The notes under the pieces are model-generated. The model ran no database searches. It saw only the letters and a program-made list of their open reading frames with translations, and was not told the origin of the DNA. A DNA stretch of 54,290 bases from an uncultured bacterium (GTDB taxonomy: Bacteria; Bacillota; Clostridia; Lachnospirales; Lachnospiraceae), in the NCBI GenBank assembly GCA_947381965.1, contig CANCXX010000029.1, forward strand, positions 1 to 54,290. Direction: 5' to 3'. Positions 25,127 through 34,495 of this stretch are shown piece after piece. Every line of letters starts with the position of its first letter. Position 1 is the stretch's first letter. A program made the position numbers and the translations under genes.

Positions 25127-28100
25127 CTAAGCTGCTTTGGACTTAACTACTACTTTGTCGCGTTTAAAGAACAGCACCAGTGACAAACATGCCATTCCAA
25201 GAGCCAAAAACCACTTAGGATGAATGGGATCACCTGTCTTAGGTGTCACATCTATTGTACCTTCTGTCAGATTTGCCGTATCTACATATATCACATAAGG
25301 TGAGAAGTGAGTTGCTGTAAAGTTAATACAAGGCACACCACCTACTGTCGTAAACCTGACATTTAAATCTTCCAAAGCGCCATTTGATACGGCTGCCGCT
25401 TTGTTGTTACCTGCATACTGCACTAAATCATCTGGCAGCGGCAGAGTTATGCTGACACTGATTCCTGATGTGTCTGCTATCTTCGTCCGTCCGGTAGAGT
25501 CATATAAACTAATATCCATAGGCAAATATCTGATTCTGCTGATATCACCATATCTTGCCTGTAATGCGGCAACCACTGCATCCGTAGCAGCCTGGTCTTC
25601 TGTAACCTTAACTACAAAGTTGTCGGTTGCACCGCTTACAGTAGCGCCTGCAACATTGGTGTTGGAAATACCCGGTTTGGTAACTTCCACAGTTGTTCCA
25701 TTATTAGAAGCCGTTCCGGTAGATCCACCGCCGCCTCCTCCGCCTGTGCCAGTGTTAACAGCTGATGAACCATTTCCGGTCTTGTAAGTTGCCGTAATTG
25801 ATACATTTGCTGCCGGCATAGTAAAGGTTGTAGATGAAGCTTCCGGGTTTGCAAACCCTACACCTGCTGTGGAAGAGGTCCATCTGTCAAATACCTGACC
25901 TTCTCCCATAAAATAAGCATTGACTGCAACAATCTCACCTGCTGCATAGCTGCCGCTTCCGCTTCCTCCTGAAACAGACACGGTATATTTTACAACATTA
26001 CCGTTAGGATCCGGTGTTGCTGTCGGTGTTGCAGACGGATCAGGCGACGTGGACGGATTGCTTCCGTTATTACCATTATTGCCATTTCCTCCATTATTTC
26101 CACCGTTATTCCCATTTCCACCGGAAGGTCCGGGCGTACCAGTGCCTCCCCATCCTTCTGGCAGATAAGTTGCAACTACTGCCATATCCTGCTCAATGTT
26201 TGTCAGGTCAGAAGGCATCCAGCCTGCAAATACATATCCTGCCTTTGTAGGCGCTTTCGGCTCTATTACAGAACCGCCCTTTTCACAATACTGGACATAC
26301 AGGACTGTTGTTCTGTCATCATCATAAAATGTTACTTTTACTCTGTTAAGATCACCTGTGCCATCTCTGTATATGGCTGTAATAATCGTATCTTCTGTTA
26401 TGTTATAATATTCTTTGTTCCATCCTGAAAATACATATCCCTCATGTTTGGGCAGATCTTCTTCTGCAGGAGGCGTAGCGCTCCGTCCATGTTTGACAGT
26501 TTCTGTCTTAAGAGTCTCACCGTCAAAGCCATCCACAAACCGTACTTCATACTCTGGCGAATCATAAATGGGAACTACATCTGTATCTTTCTGTATATTC
26601 TTATATTCTGTCCACCTGATAAAAGAAAGGTCAGGATTATTACATTTCGGATTTTCTGCCGGAGGCACAGCTGCTTCCCCAGCCCGTACTGTCTGTTTAT
26701 CCAACATAACCCACGTATTGGGGTCTGTGTTAGGATATTCAGGCTGATTATAAAAGATTACTGTAAACTCCTGGAATACTTCTTTATCGCTTGATGTAAT
26801 ATAAGGGTATTTTTTATCCATCGCATAATAATCTGCATTGGAACCTTTCTGGCACTGGAAGATTACCTCCTGGGTCGCCGGATCTTTGGGTTCAAAGGCA
26901 TCCTCTACGATGGCCATTGGATCCCCTTTATAATATACTACAAACCTTTTAACATCATTATCAACAAATGCTTCCGCTTCAATTCGTTTCAAGGTGCTTG
27001 GCAGTATAATACTGTTTAATTCCATCTCCTTGAAAGCGCCTTCCGGTATGATGGATATTGTCGTTTTTGACAAATCAATCTGAGCAACATCCTCACAGTT
27101 TGCAAAAGCTTCTGGTTTAATAGATGAAACTCCGGATAATTCATCCGGTCCTACATTATAAGAGCCAACCCCATTGGTTTTTCCTCTGTTTTCCAGACAT
27201 TCAACAATCTCTTTTCCACTATCTGTACTGCGATATAAAATTCCTCCATCATCATCACAGCTGAATTTAGATCCTTCAAGACACTCTATGTCATTTAAGT
27301 CCGTACATCCTTTGAACGGCCGCTTTCCTGTGTCTTCAAGATTGGTTCCCAGGGTTACTTTTCTTAATTTTATACAGTCTTCAAAAGCATAATCATCAAT
27401 AAATTCACTGCCAATAACATCTATTGCCTCTAATGCTACACAATCCTTAAATGCAAAAGCGTCAATCTGCTTCACACCATTAAACAGCACAGACTTAATG
27501 TCTTCATCTGCATGAGTTGCCTTACCGGTTGTGGTATCAACTCCATGTACAACTTTGTTCCCGTTTGAATCCAGCACAAAATTTCCGTCTGAATCCTTTT
27601 CATAGTATACACCGGAAAACAATCCTGGCTTAATGCTGACAACACTGGCGGGAATCGCAATATTTAGTGCCGCATTTTTAAATGCCTGCCCGTCTGGTGT
27701 AACTGGTGCAGCAGTAAGCGCATCCTGTACTATCGCGGTATACTTTGCCTCTTCCTCCGGAGTTGTCACATAAGGAAGCTTACTTACCCATGCACTTGTA
27801 TTCTTTAATTCAGAAAGTCTTGGATAACTTACAAGCTGTGCTTCTCCTGTCTGTGTTTTAGGATCATAATTATATTCCACTTCCAAGTTAGTAGGATCTC
27901 CACTGTGACAGCTAATCCAGATATTCTCCGTACTGTTATTATTTATTTTGCTGGTGCCGTTCATGGCATATTTAAATGTCTCTGTATCCTTCCCTTCGTC
28001 ATTCAGCATCCTTCCCACAAAACGAAGTTTTGGTTTCGAATTTACTGTGTCACCAGGCCCTGACCAGATATCACCTTTATGGTCAAAATTACTTCCATCA

Positions 28101-30235
28101 CCTATATCGCAGGTTACTTCCTGTGTTCTAAAAGCGTCAGTCCCAATCGACTGTATTGTTGTTGCATCAGTAAAAATGATAGTTTCAAGCTTATGACACC
28201 CTTTAAAGGCATTATCACCAATTTGGGTAACAGAAGCCGGAATTGTCACTCTCTTCAAATCATTACACAATTTAGGATTATCATTAAAACTTCCCTGTGC
28301 AATCTTTGTAATGCCAAAAGCGCCAATTTTTTCAGGAATAGTAATAACATCCGGTCTTGCATTGCTTAAGACATCAAACTTTACCAAATCGCCGGTATTG
28401 TTCACCTGATAGATTACTTTTGCGCTCTTTTGGCCTGCTCCATCACCATCGCTGTGCTCATACACTACTTTTTCATATAATTCCTTGCCCGGATACTTAT
28501 AAGTAATGGAATTATCATGTGATGTATCATGAATTTCTGATTTTTCAGGACCTTCAAAATAGAAAGACTCCGGTACTGTCTCTCTGAATTCCTCCCAAGC
28601 GTCCCCCTCATTATCGGAACAATTGGGATAATCCGTTTTGTTACCAAAATGGCTGTCTACAAAATTAACAACCTCTCCCGACGGGGTATTAGGAAGTTTT
28701 ACAAATTGTAAGGATGTACATCCCTTAAATATATCTATATCCAGATTATCTTCTGAATAACCATCAGGAAATTCCAGGCTGGCCAATGCTGTACAGCCTC
28801 TGAATAAATGGTTCCCAAGTCTTTTTAATGAAACCGGTCTTTCGCTTCCAAGCAGATTCACGCTCTGCAGTGCGGTACAGCCTTCAAATGCACAGTCTCC
28901 AAACGCCTCAAGCGTATCTGGAGCCACAAAGTCTTTTAATGCCCGGCAATTGTAAAAAGCATCCTTTCCAATTGCCTGAAGAGACGCATTTCGAGGAATA
29001 GTAACGCTTTGCAGCTGTATACATTCTGCAAATGCACCATTACCTATTGTTTCAATGCTCTGTGTAAAATCAACGCTGCTTAGAGTTGTACAGCCATAAA
29101 AAGCATAATCGCTTACTCCACGCATTCCGCCTTCAAATACAATGTTGGTAATTTCCCGGTGCCCTGCAAAAACTCCGTCATTCGGGCCTCTTCTGAGGCC
29201 TTTAACGATTCCCTGTGCAGGATCATCCTTATCCGAAACCTTCCATCCTGTATTGTTTTCCTCAATATACTCTGCTCCAATATAGGCAATCTCTGCATTT
29301 ACTTTCCAATGCTTGCTTTCACTTCCTGCAAGCTGCCAGTTTCCATAATCATCCCCTATTACTTTATTATTCGCATCCAGCTCCTTCTCTGTATAATACA
29401 ACTGTTCATTTGGAATGTCCTTCCACTCTTCTATGGTAGTATAATAACAGGGATATTTCTTCTCCTTCATCACAGGTTCTACCTGGCAGCGCACGGTTCT
29501 GGTAAGCTCATGCAATACACCGCTTGAATCTCTTTCTTCATATTTCTGGCTGTAGTCATGATATCCCTTTCCGTCTATCCAGAGTACCTCGCTTTGGGTA
29601 AGTTCTATATTAACTACGTTTGTTGTTGCTGTAGAAGTCATATCAGGCACTCGGTTTATTGTTTTGTACAGAAGTTCTTTGGTTACCTCGTCCCTGTCCT
29701 GTTCATACTTCGAATATCCCAGAAGTTCATCATTCAGACTTACCAGACAATACCCATCATTTGAATTGTTAGGCGCATATTTTCTGTATGCCAGGGTAGA
29801 ATGTGGAATTGTAATAGCACTTTCATTACGCACATTATTAAAATTAAGGATTACCGCGCCTCTCCGGGTGGTATCTATGTAATCAAACGCAAACTGAAAC
29901 ATACCATCCCCTGACGTATATACAACCTGATCCCCTACCCGCTTGTCACGTGTATATGGTATTGTACTTTTATACCCATATTGTGGGTTTATCGCCGACA
30001 GGCCAGAAACATTTTGCTGCTCCTTCGTCTGAATCTCACCATAATTGCTGGTAACGGCAACCTTAATCTTTTCCGGTTTAGGATCTGTACTGCCTGGTGA
30101 GAACGGATACGCACTGACATCCTGCACCGGAATCGCCGCAACCGCAATTGCGGAAACCATTAATAATGCGCCAACTGTCTTTCTGATCTGCCGCATTAAC
30201 TTCCTGTTTTTTTTCTTTTTTACACCCTTAACCAT
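25127..30235 (-). CDS. Giant BspA-type leucine-rich repeat adhesin with InlB-type repeats
   Basis: A 1702-residue secreted surface protein. After a signal peptide (about 1-42, after the basic VKKKKNRK) come several blocks of LRR_5 repeats (about 370-545, 640-720, 860-1140). Three Listeria-Bacteroides (Flg_new/InlB B) repeats follow at about 1153-1355 (for example EGYVFSGWNKEYYNI). A Gly/Asn and Pro/Thr-rich spacer, a divergent B-repeat (SITATYK) and a poly-Gly stretch come next. The end has a THFSPY domain and the anchor TPKTGDPIHPKWFLALG from residue 1664, a helix and a basic tail. AAGGAG lies 7 nt before the ATG. It starts 18 bp after the sortase gene. Confidence 0.92.
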   Translation of the reverse strand: MVKGVKKKKNRKLMRQIRKTVGALLMVSAIAVAAIPVQDVSAYPFSPGSTDPKPEKIKVAVTSNYGEIQTKEQQNVSGLSAINPQYGYKSTIPYTRDKRVGDQVVYTSGDGMFQFAFDYIDTTRRGAVILNFNNVRNESAITIPHSTLAYRKYAPNNSNDGYCLVSLNDELLGYSKYEQDRDEVTKELLYKTINRVPDMTSTATTNVVNIELTQSEVLWIDGKGYHDYSQKYEERDSSGVLHELTRTVRCQVEPVMKEKKYPCYYTTIEEWKDIPNEQLYYTEKELDANNKVIGDDYGNWQLAGSESKHWKVNAEIAYIGAEYIEENNTGWKVSDKDDPAQGIVKGLRRGPNDGVFAGHREITNIVFEGGMRGVSDYAFYGCTTLSSVDFTQSIETIGNGAFAECIQLQSVTIPRNASLQAIGKDAFYNCRALKDFVAPDTLEAFGDCAFEGCTALQSVNLLGSERPVSLKRLGNHLFRGCTALASLEFPDGYSEDNLDIDIFKGCTSLQFVKLPNTPSGEVVNFVDSHFGNKTDYPNCSDNEGDAWEEFRETVPESFYFEGPEKSEIHDTSHDNSITYKYPGKELYEKVVYEHSDGDGAGQKSAKVIYQVNNTGDLVKFDVLSNARPDVITIPEKIGAFGITKIAQGSFNDNPKLCNDLKRVTIPASVTQIGDNAFKGCHKLETIIFTDATTIQSIGTDAFRTQEVTCDIGDGSNFDHKGDIWSGPGDTVNSKPKLRFVGRMLNDEGKDTETFKYAMNGTSKINNNSTENIWISCHSGDPTNLEVEYNYDPKTQTGEAQLVSYPRLSELKNTSAWVSKLPYVTTPEEEAKYTAIVQDALTAAPVTPDGQAFKNAALNIAIPASVVSIKPGLFSGVYYEKDSDGNFVLDSNGNKVVHGVDTTTGKATHADEDIKSVLFNGVKQIDAFAFKDCVALEAIDVIGSEFIDDYAFEDCIKLRKVTLGTNLEDTGKRPFKGCTDLNDIECLEGSKFSCDDDGGILYRSTDSGKEIVECLENRGKTNGVGSYNVGPDELSGVSSIKPEAFANCEDVAQIDLSKTTISIIPEGAFKEMELNSIILPSTLKRIEAEAFVDNDVKRFVVYYKGDPMAIVEDAFEPKDPATQEVIFQCQKGSNADYYAMDKKYPYITSSDKEVFQEFTVIFYNQPEYPNTDPNTWVMLDKQTVRAGEAAVPPAENPKCNNPDLSFIRWTEYKNIQKDTDVVPIYDSPEYEVRFVDGFDGETLKTETVKHGRSATPPAEEDLPKHEGYVFSGWNKEYYNITEDTIITAIYRDGTGDLNRVKVTFYDDDRTTVLYVQYCEKGGSVIEPKAPTKAGYVFAGWMPSDLTNIEQDMAVVATYLPEGWGGTGTPGPSGGNGNNGGNNGGNGNNGNNGSNPSTSPDPSATPTATPDPNGNVVKYTVSVSGGSGSGSYAAGEIVAVNAYFMGEGQVFDRWTSSTAGVGFANPEASSTTFTMPAANVSITATYKTGNGSSAVNTGTGGGGGGGSTGTASNNGTTVEVTKPGISNTNVAGATVSGATDNFVVKVTEDQAATDAVVAALQARYGDISRIRYLPMDISLYDSTGRTKIADTSGISVSITLPLPDDLVQYAGNNKAAAVSNGALEDLNVRFTTVGGVPCINFTATHFSPYVIYVDTANLTEGTIDVTPKTGDPIHPKWFLALGMACLSLVLFFKRDKVVVKSKAA

Positions 30236-30253
30236 TATAACACTCCTTCTTGG

Positions 30254-31468
30254 CTACTTAATTCTTTTGGCTACCACTACAAATCTCCCGTCTGTCTGGG
30301 AATTGTCACAAGTTGAAAGTGTTAGAAGCGTATCTCCGTAACTTGCTGTTACTCCCGTATCATAAAGGCTCATAGCTGCCATTTCATTCATGTAAGAATT
30401 AAACTCCTCTTCTGAATTTGCATCAATAAACTGGTAATATTTGAATACAAAATCATCTTCGTTATATACCTGCGAACGGAACACATACATTACCTGATAG
30501 GTCGCCTTCTCATATATACTATCAAACTGGATAATGGAATGTTCCTTTCCATAAGACTCTTTCGCATATCGCTGGAGCTGTCCGAACATCTTGCCTGACT
30601 TCATATGATGTCCATACACAATCAGATTAGTGGAACGGGGATATGCCGTACATTCAGCGTCCAGAAAAATGCTTCCGTTCTTGTCATACTCCTGATTAAA
30701 ATTATGGTCCAGATAATATTCGTTGTTCGTAGTCTGCATCACAGGGTAATCTATTATTGTATCGTCAATTTTCAGCCATCCAATTAGCTTTTTATTTTTT
30801 TCATATAAAGTTTTATATTCATCAAGCACATCCGGAAGCCTTACCGCCTGTTTATGTAGAGAAAATTCATTCTTTGTTTTGCTCTCGGCAAGGACCTCGC
30901 TGCCCTTTAACTCCGCTAATCCTTCATAGCTCATGCTTGTTCTTGCACTGAAATAATAATAAATCCCAAAATAGGCAAAGCAGACAACCGCTGTCAGGGA
31001 AGCAGCCGTCATTATCAGTTTCCGCCTCTTTTCCTGCTTTTTCAGTTCTTCCAGAATCTGTTTCTGCATTTCCTTGTCATAATCTTCCAACCGGGTCTTT
31101 TGGGATAGTTTTTTGCCATCTTTATTGTGTTTCGGTGCTTTAGCTGCTTTTATGTCAGTCTTCGCCGCTTTCTTTTCCTTTCCCTTTTTCCCTTTTAGAA
31201 TCTTACCTGCATTTTCCGCCGTAATTCCCTGTTTTTTTAACGCCTCCACTCTTTCATATATTTCATCATCAAAATCGGTGCCCAGCGCTGTCTCAAATTG
31301 ATATGTACCGCTTTGCAGCTGTTCAAGCAGCTCATACACCTGCTTTGGACTGTCAAAATTGACCTTTGCTTTAATTTGTTTTATCTTCTTCTGGTCCCTT
31401 AAAGCAGCCTCATAATCTGACCGATTTCTAAATCTTCTCCCCTCAACCGTCAAATCACCTGCTGTCAT
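30254..31468 (-). CDS. Class B sortase with long cytoplasmic N-terminal extension
   Basis: A 404-residue transpeptidase predicted to anchor the two downstream leucine-rich proteins to the cell wall. The catalytic set is complete: His287 in YGHHMKSG, Cys387 in TLSTCDNS and Arg395 in TDGRFVVVAKR. A transmembrane helix spans about 151-173. Before it lies a 150-residue, Lys-rich cytoplasmic region with predicted helices (SPKQVYELLEQLQSG, EIYERVEALKKQG), whereas typical class B sortases have only a short N-terminus of about 20-30 residues. The sortase core is of normal size. AGGAG precedes the ATG at 31468. It is the first gene of the surface-protein operon. Confidence 0.92.
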   Translation of the reverse strand: MTAGDLTVEGRRFRNRSDYEAALRDQKKIKQIKAKVNFDSPKQVYELLEQLQSGTYQFETALGTDFDDEIYERVEALKKQGITAENAGKILKGKKGKEKKAAKTDIKAAKAPKHNKDGKKLSQKTRLEDYDKEMQKQILEELKKQEKRRKLIMTAASLTAVVCFAYFGIYYYFSARTSMSYEGLAELKGSEVLAESKTKNEFSLHKQAVRLPDVLDEYKTLYEKNKKLIGWLKIDDTIIDYPVMQTTNNEYYLDHNFNQEYDKNGSIFLDAECTAYPRSTNLIVYGHHMKSGKMFGQLQRYAKESYGKEHSIIQFDSIYEKATYQVMYVFRSQVYNEDDFVFKYYQFIDANSEEEFNSYMNEMAAMSLYDTGVTASYGDTLLTLSTCDNSQTDGRFVVVAKRIK

Positions 31469-31499
31469 AGCATTTTTCTCCTTTTGACATATATAATTT

Positions 31500-31527
31500 A
31501 TTTTACTACATATTGAGATTAATTCAA
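31500..31527 (-). promoter_or_regulatory. Promoter of the sortase-adhesin operon
   Basis: Minus-strand TTGAAT (31522-31527) and TAAAAT (31500-31505) with a 16-bp spacer lie about 30 bp before the sortase ATG. It is the only promoter-like match upstream of the sortase. Confidence 0.55.
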
Positions 31528-31627
31528 GTATTTTGCACCATATATCGAAGAAAATTTATATCTTTTTACTCTAAGTCATCGATTTCCCAATGAATCCTAC
31601 ATTATTTTCAAACAAAAATGCCTTTAA

Positions 31628-31657
31628 AAGGCTTTTGGAATAACCTCCAAAAGCCTT
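31628..31657 (-). terminator. Terminator of the GH13 gene
   Basis: A perfect 12-bp stem (31628-31639 with 31646-31657, AAGGCTTTTGGA and its complement) with a 6-nt loop, 53 bp after the GH13 stop. On the minus strand the stem ends in CCTTTT, with a further T-rich tract shortly after. Confidence 0.7.
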
Positions 31658-31710
31658 ATTAAAATTCTGATTTTCGTATTCTGATTTCACCTGACCGGCA
31701 AATTTACAGG

Positions 31711-33255
31711 CTATCCGCAAATCTCAATAAATCCAGCCGAACCTCCCGGCACTGTTATTTTGTCTTCTGAAATTTTTATTCCGTCGCCCTGTGTGTAAAT
31801 AATCGTTCCAGCCTTTCCGCTCCATTCGAAGCTTTCCTCCCGTTCTGACGGATTAAGCACTACCAGTATTTTTTCTTCCTCAAAGTCTCTCATATATGCC
31901 ATCGGATAGGCATTTTCTTTTGCATAGACAAAGGCAATTCCGCCATTGCTCTGCAGAGCCTTATGGGTCTGCCGCAGAGCTGTCAGTTTTTGGACTTCGT
32001 GGTAAAGAGAATCTTTTTCTTCCATCTGTTTCTGAACTGTAGGACGGTCAGCGCTTTCATCCTGTCTGATGTACAGCTTGTGTTTCGGCGCTGCACTAAA
32101 TCCGGCATTGACTCCTCCATCCCACTGCATAGGGGAACGGGAACCGGTTCTGTTAAAACCTCCTTCCACAGATACCAGATTTTCCACATATCGCATTCCT
32201 ATTTCATCCCCGTAGTAGATAAAAGGCGCGCCTGGCATGGAAAGCAAAAAAGCAAATGCCATCTTCATTTCTTCCTGTGACAATGTTCTGGCCATTCTGT
32301 CTGTATCATGATTGCCTGAGGGAATACAAATCAGCCCTTTTCCTCCGGTTTTTTCATAACTTTTCATATAATTTTCCGCAAACTGCGAAATGTCTCCCTG
32401 TCCCTTTCTGGAAAAATAAGGATTTTTCCCCCGGAACAGTTCTGCATAATGTATAGGGCCAAAGGGCAGAAGGAAATCCATATGAAAACCTCCAAGTAAT
32501 GATTTATCCGGTTCTCCCCACTCGGATACCATTGCCGCTTCCGGAAATTCTTCATCAAGGAAACGGCGTACCTTTTTCCAAAGCTCAATGGTTCCTTTTC
32601 CATCCTCATCATTTTTTACCATATATCCTGCCATATCCACCCGAAAACCATCACATCCCATTGTAAGCCAGAAGCGCATAACATTTTTCATTTCTTCAAG
32701 TGTTGCCACTGGTCCCGGCGCATCTACCGGCTGCTGCCATGGTTTGTCAATTTTGTAGAAACCATAATTCAAGGAAGGCTGCATGGAAAAGAAGTTTACC
32801 GCACAGGAACCGTCTCTTTCCGCTATTCCTCTTAAATATGCCATATTCTCCGGTGTATCCCACACATTATTTGTCCAGATATATCTGTCCGTAAATTCAT
32901 TTTTTTCCGCTTTCATGGATTCCTTAAACCACTTATGCTCCACTGATGTATGCCCCGGAACCAAATCCAGGAGAACGTGCATTCCCCGTTTGTGCGCTTC
33001 CTTAAACAGCCGTTCCGCATCCGCATTGGTTCCATATCTGGGCGCTATGGTATAATAATCTGCCACATCATATCCTGCATCCCCAAAAGGCGAAACAAAA
33101 CAGGGATTAATCCACAAGGCATTACATCCCAGCTCTTTGATATAATCCAGACGAGATATTATTCCCTGCAGGTCCCCGATTCCATCCCCATTTGTATCCT
33201 GGAAAGACTGGGGATAGATTTCATAAAATATTGCATTGTCAAGCCACTTTGCCAT
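31711..33255 (-). CDS. GH13 alpha-amylase family glycosidase
   Basis: A 514-residue cytoplasmic (no signal peptide) alpha-glucan-active enzyme. The GH13 regions are in order: YEIYPQSFQDTNGDGIGDL at the start, LDLVPGHTS (region I), GFRVDMAGY with the nucleophile Asp near residue 202, VSEWGEPD with the acid/base Glu near 242, and PSGNHDTDR with the third acid near 314. This pattern resembles oligo-1,6-glucosidase or trehalose-active subfamilies, but the exact specificity is not readable. AAGGAGG is 9 nt before the ATG. It stands alone, with no sugar transporter or LacI regulator next to it. Confidence 0.92.
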   Translation of the reverse strand: MAKWLDNAIFYEIYPQSFQDTNGDGIGDLQGIISRLDYIKELGCNALWINPCFVSPFGDAGYDVADYYTIAPRYGTNADAERLFKEAHKRGMHVLLDLVPGHTSVEHKWFKESMKAEKNEFTDRYIWTNNVWDTPENMAYLRGIAERDGSCAVNFFSMQPSLNYGFYKIDKPWQQPVDAPGPVATLEEMKNVMRFWLTMGCDGFRVDMAGYMVKNDEDGKGTIELWKKVRRFLDEEFPEAAMVSEWGEPDKSLLGGFHMDFLLPFGPIHYAELFRGKNPYFSRKGQGDISQFAENYMKSYEKTGGKGLICIPSGNHDTDRMARTLSQEEMKMAFAFLLSMPGAPFIYYGDEIGMRYVENLVSVEGGFNRTGSRSPMQWDGGVNAGFSAAPKHKLYIRQDESADRPTVQKQMEEKDSLYHEVQKLTALRQTHKALQSNGGIAFVYAKENAYPMAYMRDFEEEKILVVLNPSEREESFEWSGKAGTIIYTQGDGIKISEDKITVPGGSAGFIEICG

Positions 33256-33376
33256 CGTTTGCTGCCTCCTTGCCTCTTTTGGTTATTATGTTTCATTTTA
33301 TCAAATAATCCCTGCTTTATCAATCAGGTGGGGCACAATTTTTTGCTTACAAAATTTCCTGCTATGCACATATATT

Positions 33377-33967
33377 TTACCGTTTGGCCAAAATTTTATC
33401 TATAATTCCAAACTCCATTGCTTCATGTGCTGATAAATAATTATCTCTCTCAGTTGCGGCCTCAATCTCTTCTATTGACCGCCCGGTATTTTCAGCCAGT
33501 ATTTGATTCAGTCTCTTTTTGCTCTGCTGGATATGGTCGGATATAATTTGAATATCTGTTGCCTGCCCGGAAATTCCATTGCCATGTATGGCCGGCTGAT
33601 GTATCATAATCTCAGCATTTGGAAGCGCCATGCGCTTTCCTTTTGTTCCACCTGCCAAAAGAAAAGCCCCAAAGCTGGCTGCCATTCCAAGACATATTGT
33701 AGAAACGTCACATTTAATATACTGCATAGTATCGTAGAGGGCAAACCCTGCTGATATGGAACCTCCCGGACTGTTTATATAAAGCTGAATATCCTTTTCC
33801 GGGTCCTGTGCCTCCAGAAACAGCATTTGTGCAATGGCCACGCCTGCGGAGTTATCATTCACTTCTTCTCCCAGGAAAATAATTCTGTCTGAAAGAAGTC
33901 TGGAATAAATATCATAGCTTCTTTCTCCTGTGCTTGTCTGTTCAACTACATAAGGCAATAAACTCAT
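33377..33967 (-). CDS. clpP: ATP-dependent Clp protease proteolytic subunit (orphan copy)
   Basis: A 196-residue ClpP serine protease, the chambered peptidase that works with ClpX, ClpC or ClpA unfoldases. The catalytic Ser98 is in [11 protein letters not shown] (usually SMGA, here SFGA) and His123 in MIHQP, in the standard spacing. The ATG at 33967 overlaps the stop of the AraC-type gene as ATGA, and GGGAGG lies 12 nt upstream, so translation is coupled to that regulator. No clpX, tig or lon is adjacent, unlike the usual main clpP locus, so this is likely a secondary ClpP. Confidence 0.94.
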   Translation of the reverse strand: MSLLPYVVEQTSTGERSYDIYSRLLSDRIIFLGEEVNDNSAGVAIAQMLFLEAQDPEKDIQLYINSPGGSISAGFALYDTMQYIKCDVSTICLGMAASFGAFLLAGGTKGKRMALPNAEIMIHQPAIHGNGISGQATDIQIISDHIQQSKKRLNQILAENTGRSIEEIEAATERDNYLSAHEAMEFGIIDKILAKR

Positions 33968-34374
33968 GCCGCCATGCCGCCTCCCATCCATCTGCAAAAG
34001 CTGTCCCTTTCAGGCCATATATGCTTCGTCTGCTTTTTCGCCAAACAAAGCTTTCCCCTTTCCCTGTATTCCTGGGGAGTACACAGATACCTCCGTCGGA
34101 AGGCTGTTGTAAATGCCTGCTGGGACCCATATCCCGCTTCCAAAGCAATTTCAACAATAGGCTGTCCGGTTCCGGCAAGCTTCCCGGCCGCCTCACTAAG
34201 CCGCCTGCCCTGAATGTACTTATATATTGTAGTTTCTGTATTCTCTTTAAATATTCTCGCCATATAAAATCTTGAATAATTCAAATCCTTTGCTATTTTC
34301 TCAAGGGTAAGCTCCTTATCTAAATTGTCTTCAATATAAGAGAGCAGTCTTTTGGTTATTTCCGTATCACTCAT
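33964..34374 (-). CDS. AraC-family DNA-binding protein, HTH domain only
   Basis: A 136-residue protein consisting almost wholly of the AraC/XylS double helix-turn-helix: [23 protein letters not shown] for the first unit and [22 protein letters not shown] for the second. No ligand-binding domain is present. The C-terminal extension is Arg/Lys-rich and ends in GGGMAA. I chose the ATG at 34374, with AAAGGAG 9 nt upstream, over an in-frame start 28 codons earlier. The stop overlaps the clpP start (ATGA), so it is a two-gene unit with clpP, which suggests coregulation. SoxS/MarA-like stress regulators have this size. Confidence 0.9.
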   Translation of the reverse strand: MSDTEITKRLLSYIEDNLDKELTLEKIAKDLNYSRFYMARIFKENTETTIYKYIQGRRLSEAAGKLAGTGQPIVEIALEAGYGSQQAFTTAFRRRYLCTPQEYRERGKLCLAKKQTKHIWPERDSFCRWMGGGMAA

Positions 34375-34495
34375 GCCAGATGGCTCCTTTCTTTTTTCAG
34401 CATTATAGCACACTGCATTCTGACCCGTCTTAATAAAAATTGCCCTCTTTTCCTTCAAATGCCTGTTCTCTCTGTTTTCTTACATGTTTTTCAAA

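Noticed and set aside
26000-26180. Possible tandem repeat or CRISPR-like array in the Gly/Asn region
   Set aside because: The repeats are short codon-level runs encoding a flexible Gly/Asn/Pro/Thr spacer in the large adhesin; there are no spacers of fixed length.
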